Shown here: positions 9,198-22,231 of the stretch, in pieces | How positions within the stretch are numbered: the stretch's first letter is position 1 | Layout: the number at the start of each line of letters is the position of its first letter | NCBI GenBank assembly: GCA_033782935.1 | Contig: JAWQEG010000082.1 | Location: 2,729,501 to 2,793,500, forward strand | Direction of reading: 5' to 3' | Source: Petrolisthes cinctipes | Taxonomy: Eukaryota; Arthropoda; Malacostraca; Decapoda; Porcellanidae | DNA: 64,000 nt | The notes under the pieces: model-generated | Databases searched by the model: none | What the model saw: only the letters and a program-made list of their open reading frames with translations | Told to the model about the DNA's origin: nothing | Translations under genes and position numbers: made by a program

Positions 9198-9253
9198 ATT
9201 CACCAACAAGAGAATACCACCTTAATTAACGGGCTAGTATACGTTTGATAGAT

Positions 9254-9373
9254 TGGAGCTTCTTGATTCCTCCAAAGTATGTCAGGAAACAGGATCAGAT
9301 TAAAAAAATAATGGTGTCCTGGTGCTTGGAATAGTTTGGAGGAATCCTGTGCTCCAGATTTACCACCCGAAAC
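9254..9373 (-). repeat. MITE-like repeat, copy 3 (inverted)
   Basis: Inverted relative to copies 1 and 2. A 20-bp sequence CTTAATTAACGGGCTAGTA just upstream (9222-9241) is repeated at 9547-9566. Confidence 0.75.
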
Positions 9374-9420
9374 AATGTGCTATATATCTCCTTAAGGTGG
9401 TAATTCTTCTTTGTTACAAT

Positions 9421-9548
9421 GGAGTGCCTTGATTCCTCCAAAATATGCCAGGAAACAGGACCAAAAAAGCAAAAATAATGGTGTTCTGTTGCTTGGAATA
9501 GTTTGGAGAATTCAGTTGCTCCAGAAATACCAACACAAAATTTCCCCC
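9421..9548 (-). repeat. MITE-like repeat, copy 4 (inverted)
   Basis: Begins GGAGTGCCTTGATTCCTCC and ends at TTTCCCCCTT. With copy 5 it forms a large inverted repeat about 19 bp apart. Confidence 0.75.
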
Positions 9549-9566
9549 TTAATTAACGGGCTAGTA

Positions 9567-9687
9567 CAGTGTTGGTAAATCTGGAGCAACTGATTCCTCC
9601 AAACTATTTCAAGCAACAGACCACCATTATTTTCTTTTTAAATCCGGTCCTGTTTTCAGACATACTTTGGAGGAATCAAGGAAGTCC
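9567..9687 (+). repeat. MITE-like repeat, copy 5
   Basis: Direct orientation; the pair 4/5 could fold into a long hairpin. 9688-9880 has a small (GAT)n and no gene. Confidence 0.75.
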
Positions 9688-9879
9688 AGTATATCAAAAG
9701 CGATTGTGTGTAGATGGTATTGTATTGATGATGATGATGATGTGTGTTTCACCTGGTCTTGATCACGTCCTGGACACGTGCTCACCAACTGTTACCCTCC
9801 CGGAATGAGCTCAGAGCTCGTAGTGATGGCGGGTGTAATTTCAGAATGCTTTTATTTTGGTGGTAGTAATTGAATTAGT

Positions 9880-10467
<588 letters not shown>

Positions 10468-12335
10468 TTATGTTATCATGAGAGTTGGGAATGATCCTCG
10501 CCACCTGTGAGCAGCCACCTTTATTTGTTGGGTGGACATGTCTTGCATCGAGGGAGCTTCTGTGGTGAACACATTCCACATTCGAGAAACTCTGACAGTG
10601 AAGGTCCTCTGGTGCTGGCTGGTGTGTGACCTCGGCACCCCGACCTGCTTGTGGCTAGACAACACCGTTCTCGTGTCTCTCACAGCCTCATGCAGGGGAA
10701 GCCTAAGTCCTGCCAGGTGCTGCACCTCTTGTACCTGCGTCTTGTGGAGGACCACTAGAACAGCAACGTCCCGGCGGTGCTCCAGTGTGTCCAAGGTAGG
10801 TATGTGCTGTGAGGGAGGAGGGCAGCTGTTGTTCTCGATCAGTCGTTGCACTCGTTGCTTCACTTTATCGAATCTCTGCAGATGTGTTGCAGCACTGGAC
10901 ATCCACGTCAGGGCCCCATACTCAAGGTGGGGCCTTACCTTTGCCTTGTAGAGTGTCATAAGGCCACGTTTGTCCAGGAAGCCTGCCACTCTACGTAAGG
11001 CAGAGACCCAAAGGGAGGCTTAATGGGCGATGTGGTGGATATGTTTGTCGAAGCGGAGCTCCACATCGAAGGTCACTCCAAGGTTCTTGACGTGGTCTTG
11101 GAGTGGGAGGGTGTCGGAGCCAAACTTCACTTATCCCTCAACAGCTTGTGAGGCTGCTGGGGACCGAGACACCACCATGGATTGTGTCTTCTCAGGTGCA
11201 AAGTTCACCTGTCAGCACTCTTCCCACCTCTTTATTGCTTGTAGCTGCTGATTGATGTCAGCAACTACTCGCTGGCTGTCCTGGCGAGAATAAGAGTGGG
11301 AGAGTGTGCAGTCGTCAGCATACGCAGAAAGTGCTGGCAGGTCCTGAGGGACTGAGGTTTCTACTGGGAGGTTCCTGGACTGCTGCCCATTAACGACTAC
11401 ATGAAGTGTTCTGTCATGGAGGTAGTCACCCATCAGCATCAAAAGGCGACCCTAAATGTCTTTGGCAAGGAGCTTTTCCAGCAAGCCCACATACCACATA
11501 CGTTCAAAGGCACCCGCGGTGTCAAGAGCAGCGACAAGGCTGTTATCTAGAGAGTCTTGCCAGTCCCTGGAGAGGAGCATAATAAGGACCGAGGTGGAGT
11601 AGCCAGATCTAAACCCGAAATGATGGTTGGACAGGAAGGATTTGTCATCCATGTGGTGGGTGAGGGTCTCTACCACTATCCTCTCGAATACTTTGCCAAC
11701 CACAGACAGGAGAGAGATAGGCCTTCTGGATTTCTTCTTGTGTACAGGCACCACACAAACCTCTTTCCATATGGAGGGCCACGTGTTTTCCCGGACCCAA
11801 GAGGTAAACACCTCAGTGAGAGGTCCTGCCAGCTCACTAGTACTTGTGTGGGCTCACATCATCAGGCCCAGACGCCTTCCTGATGTCCACTGCTCTTAGG
11901 AGGTGCTCCACTCTCCCCTGTGTCACCTTCACCGTTGTTATTACCTGGTCACACTCCTGTGCTAGTTGAGGTGGAGGCTTGTTCGGGTCAGCAACAGTCA
12001 TTTTGGTTGAAAAAATGTCAGCCAGCACATCTGCTTTCTCCTTGCTGCTCGTTGCTGTGGTGCTGTCTAGCCTAGTGAGAGGAGGGATGGGTTCCTGGTG
12101 GCTGGTACCTTGCCTCTCCTTAATAAGGGACCAGCAGGTCTTGCTAGCCACCCATGGTCCACATAGCTTTGAGCGGAGGTCATTTTCTCACCTCTGCTGT
12201 GCCCACATGCTGGTGACCGCCATGCTCCTACACGTCTCGCGATGGAAAGTCTTTTTGCGGTGGGTTGTGTTCTTCTTGTAGTGCAGCCACGCAGAATACT
12301 TCTTCTCTGCCGCAAGCCGACATAGATAACCAAAC
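10468..12335 (-). pseudogene. Decayed non-LTR reverse transcriptase (LINE-2), 5' truncated
   Basis: Read from 12335 downward, fragments in changing frames give a linker, the ASGPDDVSPH block (about 11850), RPISLLSVVGKVFE, FGFRSGYST, a motif A remnant (VAALDTAGAFE), the SAYADD box (YADD codons 11311-11322) and the thumb/C-terminus (10468-10989; RPHLEYGALTWM). The stretch between PQ and the YADD box that normally reads GSVLGPLLF is deleted, and there are several stops and frameshifts, so it is inactive. No endonuclease is present; the 5' end stops in (TC)n. Non-LTR RT identity is firm, the clade is not assigned. Confidence 0.8.
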
Positions 12336-12411
12336 TCTCTCTCTCTCTCTCTCTCTGTCCAGATATAACCACTTCTCCCTTTCATTTTCTTTCTCTACAT
12401 CTTTCCTTTCA

Positions 12412-12442
<31 letters not shown>

Positions 12443-13351
12443 GTCCAAATATAACCACTTCTCCCTTACATTCTCTTTCTCTACGTCTTTCCTTTCATCT
12501 CTCTCTCTCTATCTATCTATCTATCTTTTATTTCTATCTCTATATATCTATCCATATATCTATCTTTCTTTCTATCTATCCACCTATCATTTCTATCTCT
12601 ATCTATCTATCTATCTATCTATCTATCATTTCTATATCTATCTATCCACCTATTATTTCTTTCTATCTATCCATATATGATTTCTATCTATCTATCTATC
12701 CATCCATTATTTCTATCTATCTATCCATCTGTCATTTATATCTATCTATTATTTCTTTCTATCTATCCATCTATGATTTCTGTCTATCTATCTATCTATC
12801 TATCCATCTATAATTTCTATCTCTATCTATCTATCTATCTATCCATCCATTTATCATTTCTATCTCTACCTATCCATCTATAATTTCTATCTTTCTATCC
12901 ATCTATTATTTCTATCTCTATCTATCTATCTATCTATCTTTCATTTCTATCTCTATCTATCCAACTACCATTTCTATCCCTAACTATTATTTCTATCTAT
13001 CTATCTATCCATTGATCATTTCTTTCTATCTATCCATCTATTATTTCTATCTCTATCTATCTATCTTTCATTTCTATCTATCTATACATCTATCATTTCT
13101 ATCTCTATCTATCTATCCATCTATCATTTCTATCTCTTTCTATCCATCTATTATTTCTATCTATATATCCATCTATTATTTCTATCCATCTATCCATTTA
13201 TTATTTCTATATCTATCTCTCTATCTATCCATCTATTATTTCTATCTCTATCTCTCTATCTATCGATCTATCAATTCTATCTATCTATCAATCTGTTATT
13301 TCTATATCTATCTACCGATCTATCTTTCATTTCTATATATATCTATCCATT

Positions 13352-13390
<39 letters not shown>

Positions 13391-13400
13391 AGAGAGAGCG
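12336..13400 (+). repeat. (TC)n and imperfect (TCTA)n region
   Basis: (TC)n tracts with two copies of the 60-bp unit (12358-12417, 12440-12500). Then about 850 bp of TCTA-type repeats interrupted at regular spacing by ATTTCTATCT or CCATCTATTATTTC. Frames here encode only Ser/Leu/Tyr/Ile low complexity. Confidence 0.95.
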
Positions 13401-13514
13401 AGAGAGAGAGAGGGGTGGGGGGGCGGATATTATGTGTGTGTCAGTGTGTGTGTGTGTGTGTGTGAGAAAGAGAGACTATAATTATTTTCCTCTTCCCTCT
13501 GCCATTTTTGCTCA

Positions 13515-13573
<59 letters not shown>

Positions 13574-13691
13574 TCATCACGCTGTCATCGTTACTCTACA
13601 ATTATTACTCTTCTCTCTCTCCCTCCATCCATCACCATTAATCTTCCCTTCTTTCTCTTTCTCTCTCTCTCTCATTTGTCTTGCTGCTGCT

Positions 13692-13751
<60 letters not shown>

Positions 13752-13765
13752 GTCTTGCTGCTGCT

Positions 13766-13825
<60 letters not shown>

Positions 13826-13975
13826 GAAGACACAGACAGTTATCTATTTGTTTTGCTCTCTCTATCACTCTCTCTCTCTCTCTCTCTCTCTCTGAAAGAC
13901 ACAGACAGTTATCTATTTGTTTTGCTGCTCTCTCTCTCTTCCTCTCTCAAAAAAACACAGCCAGTTAAGAGGGGA
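13401..13975 (+). repeat. (TC)n blocks with a repeated GCTGCTGCT spacer
   Basis: Long TC blocks separated by CATTTGTCTTGCTGCTGCTG (13673-13692 and 13747-13766) and by two copies of AGACACAGACAGTTATC... (13829 and 13898). (GT)n at 13432-13462. Confidence 0.95.
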
Positions 13976-14455
13976 GAGAAGGAAAAGTGGGGGAGGAAGA
14001 GGAGGGAAGGAGAAAGAGGGGAGAGAAGGGGGGTTGGGGAGAAAGAGGAGGGAAGGAGAGAAGGGAAGGGGAGAGAAGGAAAGGTGGGGAAGGAAAGGAG
14101 AGAAATGGGAGAGAAGGAAAGGTGGGGAAGGAAAAGGAGGGGAGAGAAGGAAAGGTGGGGGAGAAAGATGAGGGAAGGAGAGAAGGGAAGGAGAAAGATG
14201 AGGGAAGGAGAGAAGGAAAGGTGGGGGAGAAAGAGGAGGGAAGGAGAGAAGGGAAGGAAAAAGATGTAGAGAGGAGGGAAGGATAGAAAGAAAGGAGAAG
14301 TAGGAGTAGGAGGAGGAGAAATTAAAGTGGGGGAGGAAGAGGAGGAGAAAATAAAGGAGAAAGAGGGAGAGAGGAAAAGGGAAGGTGGGGGAGGAAGAGG
14401 AGGGAAGGAGGGTGGGAGAAGGTATGAAAGGAAGAAGTGGTGAGGAAGAGAATGA
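13976..14455 (+). repeat. Polypurine tract, about 480 bp
   Basis: Nearly pure A/G with a repeated GGAAGGAGAGAAGGGAAGG-like unit, so one strand is purine-only and could form triplex DNA. Long Lys/Glu/Arg/Gly frames are artefacts. Confidence 0.95.
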
Positions 14456-14495
14456 CACACAAATACACACACACACCTCTTATCTCTTATTAACA

Positions 14496-14808
<313 letters not shown>

Positions 14809-14810
<2 letters not shown>

Positions 14811-14898
14811 CAGAATCAGAATCAGAATTGTTTATTTCCATTATTACAATGGTTGTTCTCCATTTTTATACATATATAAAAAACTATAGTACATAAGT
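14809..14898 (-). other. LINE-3 3' UTR with short repeat tail
   Basis: On the minus strand the element ends AATAAACAATTCTGATTCTG, i.e. a polyadenylation-like AATAAA followed by (ATTCTG)3. Such short tandem tails are typical of CR1/L2-type LINEs. Confidence 0.65.
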
Positions 14899-17730
14899 TT
14901 ACATTATGTATCCTATTCTAATCAATGTTAAGAATATTCCTTTGCAATCTTCTCTTAAAACTGTGAAGAGTATTACAATCCTTAACTGTTGATGGTAGGT
15001 CATTCCAGGCTGTCTTTTCACGAAAGACTTTGAACCCATACTGTTTGTAGATTTTAAAACATGTAAGTTATTTTGCTGTCTTGTGTTAACGTTATGGATA
15101 GTACCTACAGTTGGGAGTGAGAACAGCCAGTTTGGATCAATATTATGAAGGACTTTGTATATCATGCTACATAATTTTAAATTACATTTTTGCTCTATAT
15201 TAAGCCACTGTAGTTCCTTAAATATTGGAGTGACATGATCGTACTTACGAGCACCACCTATTGCTACTTTGGCAGCAAAATTTTGAAGCCTTTGTGTTCG
15301 TTGAATTTGTTCCTTACTAGTTGGGCTCCATATTAACATGCAGTAATTTATTATACTAAGGACAAGTGTCTGCACTACTAATATTCTTGTTTCTTTTGTA
15401 AGTACGTCCTGAATACGAGTTAAAAAGATAAGTGTCCCCATAACCTTTTTAGTAATTTCATCAACATGTATATTAAATAACATAAAGCGGTCCATATTAT
15501 GTAGTCCTAAATTTTTTACACTATTACTAGGTATGATAGCAGCCTTATCAAACATAATTGTTGTGTCACTAGGGATGCGTGCGATATACTGATGTGATCC
15601 AATAAATATACATTGAGTTTTCTTTACATTAAGCAATAGACCATTTCTATAGAAGTAGTTTTTTGCTTTCATTAGTGTATTTTCAGCTTTCATAATTAGA
15701 TCTGGTACGTTATTAATTTTACCGACATGTAGGAATTGAGTATCATCAGCATATTGCACTATCTCACAATCATCTATAATCTTTGACATATCATTCACAT
15801 AGATCGTAAATAAAATGGGGCCCAAGATAGATCCTTGGGGAACACCATATTCTATATTTATACTTGAAGAAACTGTGTTATCAATGCGGACAGATTGTGT
15901 TCTATTTGTCAGGTAGTTTGTAAACCAAAGAGGATCAATATTTAGTTGATGGAATTTAGTGATAATGATATCATGGCTTACACTGTCAAATGCTTTAGAC
16001 AGGTCAATTAGTGATAATAAAGTTATATTTTTTTCATCCATATTTTTATAAATTGCGTCAGTGACTTTTAAGAGAGCTGTCTCTGTAGATAATTTAGGCC
16101 TAAAACCATGCTGCCTAATAGATAGCAATCTGTTACATTCCAGATAATTTACAAGCTGTGTTGCAACTATTTTTTCAAGTACCTTAGATAATATAGACAA
16201 AAGAGATATAGGGCGATAATTGTTAACACTTTCTCTATCACCACCTTTATGTCGAGGTACAACGAGAGCATGTTTCCACAGTGTGGGAAAAATACCAGTT
16301 ACCAATGAAGTATTAATGATGCATGTTAAATAGGAGGCTATTACATACAAAGAGTCCCTAATAAACTGAAGAGGAATACAGTCAGAACCATACGACTTCG
16401 TGCTTCTTAAATGCTTAATGGTGAGAATTACACTTTGGGTGTCGACTGGTTGAGGTCTAAACAACTCCCTTTGAAATTCTGGATTATCATGGATGTCTAC
16501 ATCACCAACGCCTTCATTTGCAACACACTCTTGAGTTTGTTCATAGGTATTTTTACCAACATTTGCAAAAAATGCATTAAAGTCATCTACTTTATCAGCC
16601 AAAGTAAGATTAGTATGGATAGATTTGTCCTTGTTGTTAGGTACCAGTGTTTTCAAAATTTTCCATATGCTGGCAGAATCACCTTTGTGCTCCTGGAATT
16701 CTTTATGATAATATTCTGATTTAGCATTACTTATCATTTTCCTTACATGTTTTTTCTCATGCTTATATTTTTCTTGTAATAGAACATTGAACCTGTCTAA
16801 TTTTAAATGTCTGTGGATATCATTCCTAACTTTTATTGCACTGTGAATGTCATCATTAAACCAGGGAGCATGTGGCCTTCGTAATTCTTTTGTCACGATC
16901 GGTGCACATGAATTTAAACAGTAATTAGAGCATTTTGTAAATATATCAACTTGCATATTGACGTCATCAGTGTGTAATATGCTATTTAATTTTGCGGAGT
17001 CATTTAATAACAAGGCACAGAAAGTATCTGGACTATAGTTTTTCATTTGACGAAGTCTTTAAAACACGTAGACGTTTAGGCTTAGTTATATTAACTGTGA
17101 CTGATATAAGGTCATGATCAGCAATTAGAGAAGGGATTACGTCTGTATGGAGGACAATATCAGTATTGTTAGTTATTATAGCATCCAGTAACGTAGCAGA
17201 GTGAGATGTGCATCTTGTGGGTTTATCAATAATTTGAGTATATTTGGAATTGCATATGATTTTCTTTAACTTACTATTACAGGAAAGTAAATCATCATTA
17301 AAGTCTCCAAGTATAAAAACTGTTTTCTTCTGTAAAAGCAATAATCTAAAAACATCCTGTATGTAGTTAAAAGAGTCATTTGGAGCTTTTGGGTGACGAT
17401 ATACACATCCTATAATAATAGATGGCAGCTTCCGACACTGTACAGATATCCATATATCCTCAATTTGATCATGTTTATCAATATCTATTTTTAAAAGAGA
17501 TACATTTAAATCGTTTCTTACATTAATACACACTCCACCTCCTCGACTTTTATCACATCGAAACACAACGTAATCAGGAATATTTATGAAGCTGTCTAAA
17601 GTATGAGGAAGGAGCCATGTTTCACTTATACATAAAATGTCAATACGCCTATCTATTATTAAAGTTGAAACTTCATCTAACTTAGATAACAGAGACTGAG
17701 CATTAATATGTTCAATTTTTAGAAATTTCT
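14899..17730 (-). pseudogene. LINE-3 ORF2: endonuclease and reverse transcriptase, one or two lesions
   Basis: Same family as the element at 1-5.1 kb. The endonuclease frame is open from about 17730 (EHINAQS) through SETWLLPH, RGGGVCINV, YRHPKAP, GDFNDD and ADHDLIS, ending at 17033. The RT frame (14899-17046, about 715 codons) overlaps it and is one frame off, so a single indel near 17040 separates the domains. RT motifs: NNYRPISLLS, motif A SLIDLSKAFDSV (about res 343-354), VPQGSILGPILF, motif C YADD (codons 15742-15753, about res 432), then the thumb and C-terminal region to SLPTVGTIHNV. RT is otherwise intact, making this the best preserved copy of its family in the window. There is no RNase H. 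Confidence 0.88.
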
Positions 17731-17800
17731 TTACAATACATCATAGGGAGCATAATTTTCGGCACGGTCTTCTTTGCCAAAATCCTATGGGCTATATTGG

Positions 17801-18055
17801 TTACAGGAACGTTGTTTGATGACAATAAAAACATTCTATTTTATGATCAAATTTGCACTGAGATTGATGATGGTTGTGTTCCCCACAGTTATAACACCCT
17901 CGGCTAGGTTTGTCAGAATGCGTATTAAATATGTGGTGATCATGTGCGTGTGTGGAGAATATTGCGGTGTGGTTATTTGTTTGTCTTCTCCTGTGATTCG
18001 TCTTGTATGAAGGTCGAGAAGATCCACGTGGTGAGTCAGGTCGTTGGTCCAGCAC
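17801..18055 (-). pseudogene. LINE-3 ORF1 C-terminus with zinc knuckle
   Basis: Contains GCYNCGEHNHHQSQC, a CX2CX4HX4C knuckle nearly identical in layout to the one at 1145-1190, then a broken second knuckle (CFYCH). The segment to the endonuclease (17731-17800) carries stops, so the ORF1/ORF2 junction is lost here. Confidence 0.75.
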
Positions 18056-18149
18056 CTCCCATCTGTTGCTGTAGCTGTGAAGAGAGCGGGGTGGGGGTGG
18101 AGGGGTTTTCCTGGTGGCCCCAGGATTACCGCGGGTCAGGTGAGGTGGG

Positions 18150-18355
18150 CTAATTCCGGTTTGGTGAGCCAGAATCCCTGCCAGCAGGGGGATCTCTAGT
18201 GGGGGTGAGGTTAGGGTTGTCCCTGGAGGTCTTCAGATTAGTGCGATTTCTGACCACCTGCCAACCATCATTGTCAACCCTTGCACCCCTGGGGGGTCCT
18301 GTAGGGATAATAGTGGCGGGTGTGGTCCTATGGTTTTCTCCACGTGGCCTTGACT

Positions 18356-18362
<7 letters not shown>
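18150..18362 (-). pseudogene. LINE-3 ORF1 linker fragment, cut at (AG)n
   Basis: Reads RVDNDGWQVVRNRT, matching the linker after the SGNH domain of the first element. It ends abruptly at the (AG)n tract (18360), so SGNH and N-terminal parts are absent. Confidence 0.6.
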
Positions 18363-18402
<40 letters not shown>

Positions 18403-18463
18403 GGAAATATGTGAATAATGAAAGGGATGGTCAATAAGCAGCAGCTGTGTGAAAGATAAGCTG

Positions 18464-18511
<48 letters not shown>

Positions 18512-18541
18512 AATGGTGGGGAGGGGTGAGGAGGGAGGGCC

Positions 18542-18592
<51 letters not shown>

Positions 18593-18753
18593 AAAAAAGA
18601 CAAATATAACAAATGCAGGAATGATGAGAAAATCTCTCTCTCTCTCTCCTTGAGTCTGTCTGTCTGTCTGTGTGTGTGATTGTTTGTCTCTTTGTGTGTG
18701 TGTGTGTTTCTCTCTCTCTGTCTGTGTGTGTGTGTGTGTGTGGTGCACATACA
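18360..18753 (+). repeat. (AG)n, (TC)n and (GT)n blocks
   Basis: Three long AG tracts (18361-18399, 18472-18508, 18545-18590), a TC tract and (TG)n to 18741. Confidence 0.95.
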
Positions 18754-19035
18754 CACACACACAAAAGAGTGGCAGGTAGTCACACACACGGGTCAGGTCA
18801 GGTAACAGGTAGAAAGGGTTTCCCCCATGGATGGATTATCACTCACCTCAGCTTAAATCAGGTGTGTAGACACAGATATACAGGCAGCTGCACCCACTAA
18901 GACCATTCTAGAATACCTGGATAAGCCACGCCTCCCAACTCATACCATTGGCTAGGTCTAGATTTAATTACTTTTATTACTAGCTCCGCCCACTGTCTTA
19001 CGATATAATAATTGGGACAGACAACCGAGGACAGC
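18754..19035 (+). promoter_or_regulatory. Promoter-like module shared with 37308-37612
   Basis: About 280 bp similar (roughly 85% by eye) to 37308-37612: GAGTGGCAGGTAGTCACAC, GGTAGAAAGGGTTT, GCAGCTGCACCCAC, AAGCCACGCCTCCCAACTC, ATACCATTGGCT (CCAAT-type) and CGATATAA followed by TTGGGACAG. The GATATAA box lies about 30-40 bp upstream of where each LINE begins. It may be an LTR fragment (TGTGGTGCAC start) or a LINE 5' UTR. The two downstream LINEs are unrelated in protein. Confidence 0.55.
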
Positions 19036-19076
19036 ACCTCTCGCTCCACATCTTCTGTTCGACCACCACAGGGCTA

Positions 19077-22000
19077 GTGGCGCTGCACGTCGGCTGCCAC
19101 GGATACAGACCTCTCCGTATTTTACTAATTTCTAAGCCTATTTTTACGGATACCAATTTTAAAAAGGCATGTGGAAGTGCGTGGATAGTTGGTGAACCAG
19201 ATAAGAACGTCGAGAAGATGCTGAGTGAACATATAATGCTATTTTGGATGATAATAGCTGTGGTGGTGGTGGCGGTCACAAGGACTTCAGCTGATCACAT
19301 AAACAAATATGGCCGCCAAGAACTCCAGGATCTACGACCACAAATGGATACACTGCCGCCAACAATTCAAATTACTATCAGGAAGTTAAAAGAACTCATC
19401 AACGATCAAGATGACCTGGGAAATAAGATGTCCATGAAGAAAAATAACCGCAAACGAGGTAGGAGAGGTGGAGTTCGAGCAAAACTGAGAAGGAGAGGAA
19501 TTAAGACTCCACTGCCGGCCGGAATGTTCGGAAATGTACAGTCGGTGAGAAACAAAATGGATGAACTTGCTGCAAACTTCAAGTATCTACGGGACTTCCG
19601 AGAAAGTGGCTTCCTCTCATTAACAGAGACTTGGCTTCAAGAAAAAGACTTGGATGTAACAGTGAATATCGACGGTTTTTCTTTGGTACGAGGAGACCGA
19701 AAGGACACCGTGAAGCAGAGAGGGGGAGGAGTCGCTGTGTATATCAACGAGAGATGGTGTAAACAAGTCAACGTGAAGGAACGTCTGTGCTGCGATGACC
19801 TGGAATACTTAGTGATAACCTGTCGTCCTTTTTATCTTCCTCGTGAGTTCAGTAATGTAATCGTTATAACTTATAACTGTATACATCCCACCCCATGCGA
19901 GTGCCCTGGAAGCGAGTGAAACTTTGCTCAATTGTGTTCATAAATATGAAAATGATAACCCAGAAGGAATAATGATTGTGATAGGTGACTTTAATCAGTG
20001 TGATTTCCAGCCCAGTGTACCCACATACCAACAGACTGTTACATGTCCCACGAGAGGTAATACTACATTAGATAAAATGTATTGTAACATAAAAAATGGT
20101 TATCGGGCTAACCAAAAGCCAAAACTAGGCGATTCTGACCATAATATGGTGTTTCTAGCTCCAACATACGTGCTGAAACTTAAAAGTGAATCATGTGGAA
20201 AAATTACTGTGCGAAACTGGAACAATGAGGAAAAGGCTACTCTTCAGGGGTGTTTTGAATGTACAGACTGTACAGAATCGGAAAATATCAACTATAATTT
20301 AGATGTGTTCAACTCGTACGTAAATTTTTGCACAGTTGTCCCAACTAAGGAGATAACTGTATATCCTAATACTAAACCGTGGATAAATTCTTATATTAAA
20401 TTATTAGTGAAAGAAAAGAAAAGAACTTTTACAAAAGGGGACACAATTAGGGGTGCAGAAATACAAAGTCAATTAAAAAGAAAAAGAAAAGATGCTAAAT
20501 ATGCATACAAAATCAAAATAGAAAACCAGTTTAAGTCAAACAATTCAAAAGATGCCTGGAATGGGGTGAAAATGTTGTGTGGTTCTAAGAAAAGGAAATT
20601 GAGACTAGATCCACCAAATATTCGTGAATATGTAAATAACTTAAACTCTTTTTATGCCAGGTTTGACAGATATAATTTTAATGATCAGTGTGGGAATATT
20701 ATGACTATTGTAAAGGGCATTGAATCCGAGGAAATAACTATTACGCGTGAAGATACAAGGAACTCTTTGAAACGTATTAAATGTGGAAAAGCATGTGGTC
20801 CGGACAATATTGGTTCAAGATTACTAAAGTATTGTGCAGAACAACTTGTCAATCCTGTTTGTAAATTTTTTCAAGCTTCACTTGACCAGTCTGCAATACC
20901 GGATGTGTGGAAAAAATCTGAGATTATTCCTGTACCTAAAAACAACAGCCCAAAAGAATTTAATGATCTTCGACCTGTAACACTAACCCCAATTTTAATT
21001 AAATGTTTAGAGCATGTTGTAAAACCTCATCTTTGCAAATATATAGAAACAGAACGAGATAATTTGCAGTTTGCTTATCGTCAAAACAGGTCTGTTCAGG
21101 ATGCCATTTTAACATTACTCCATCCTATTTATGAATACTTAGAAACCCGGAATACACAAGTTCGAATACTTTTTATCGATTTTAGTAGTGCTTTTAACAC
21201 CATTCAACCCCATTTACTATTAAACAAGTTATTGGAACTGAATGTACATAGCAAACTTATTATGTGGATCTATAGTTATCTGACTATGCATTCACAATAT
21301 ACTAAAATTAAAAACGTGAAATCTGACATTGCTATCACGAACACCGGGGCACCTCAGGGTTGTGTTCTGGCTCCATTACTATTTACACTACTATACTAAT
21401 GACTGTAGAAGTAAATATCCCAGTTCTATAATAAAATATGCAGATGATACAGCAATAATGGGTAAAATTAGTAACGACAATTCACAAGAGTTTTTAGAGC
21501 AAGTTGATGACTTTGTATCATGGTGTAATAATAACTTCTTAAATATAAATGTAAAGAAAACAAAAGAAATGGTAATTGATTTTCGGGCAAATAAACATAT
21601 TCCAGATCCACTTGTCATTGCGAACGAACCAGTTGAATACAACTGGTGTAGTGATTGATGACAAATTAACAGGATCCTCCAACACAGTACAACTATATAA
21701 AAAGTGTCAACAACGTCTTCATTTTTTAAGAGTACTAAAGAATATTCATGTAGATAAATCAATATTGTCACTGTTTTACAAGGCGGTTATCGAATCAATT
21801 TTGTGTTTCGCTATTCCAGTCTGGTATGGATCCTTAACAGGTAAAGACAAAAATAAGCTGAAGAAAATTGTAAAGACCGCCAGCAGACTCAAAGCTAAAA
21901 CTGACTCTTTAGATGACTTGTACAATATGTTAGTAACAAAACAATTTAGGAAAATTATGAACGACGTTCAGCATCCACTGCACTGCCAGTACATCTTTCT

Positions 22001-22106
22001 AAGATCGGGTAAGAGATTAGCACTTCCCAAGATGCAAACCAGTAGATTTAAGAATTCTTTTATCCCAATAAGTATTAAAATATATAACTCCTTATCCTCT
22101 CGCTGA
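19077..22106 (+). pseudogene. LINE-4, Rex1-like, endonuclease plus reverse transcriptase with three frameshifts
   Basis: Three indels break one long ORF. Frame 1 (to 19919) has a basic stretch (RKRGRRGGVRAKLRRRG), then NVQSVRNKMDEL, SLTETWLQ and RGGGVAVYIN of the endonuclease. An indel near 19875 shifts to the frame holding VYIPPHASAL and GDFNQ. The main RT frame (19924-21399) has KACGPDNIGSRLL, LRPVTLTPILIK, FAYRQNRSVQDA, motif A LFIDFSSAFNTI and APQGCVLAPLLF. An indel near 21395 leads to KYADDTAIM (YADD codons 21437-21448), and a third near 21645 to the C-terminus (VVIDDKLTGS to SLSSR). The text resembles Rex1/BabAR elements of fish and invertebrates. The hydrophobic segment near 19225-19270 is probably not a real signal peptide. 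Confidence 0.85.
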
Positions 22107-22231
22107 TGTCTCTCTTTTTTAAATATATGGTTTTATGTAGAATTTTGTAGCCATACAGGTGAGCTCTGTACCAAGAAAATTTTCATGGTGTATGTATATT
22201 CAATATGACAATAAACTTACTTACTTACTTA
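22107..22231 (+). other. LINE-4 3' UTR with (TTAC)n tail
   Basis: Contains CAATAAA and ends (CTTA)4-5 at 22208-22231, a family-specific tail. Confidence 0.7.

Noticed and set aside
12265..14286. Ser/Leu-rich, Tyr-rich and Lys/Glu/Arg-rich ORFs
   Set aside because: Translation of TC, TCTA and polypurine repeats, without start context or homology.
19225..19275. Signal peptide or membrane protein at the start of the Rex1-like ORF
   Set aside because: The hydrophobic run lies in a leader before the endonuclease and is most likely untranslated.
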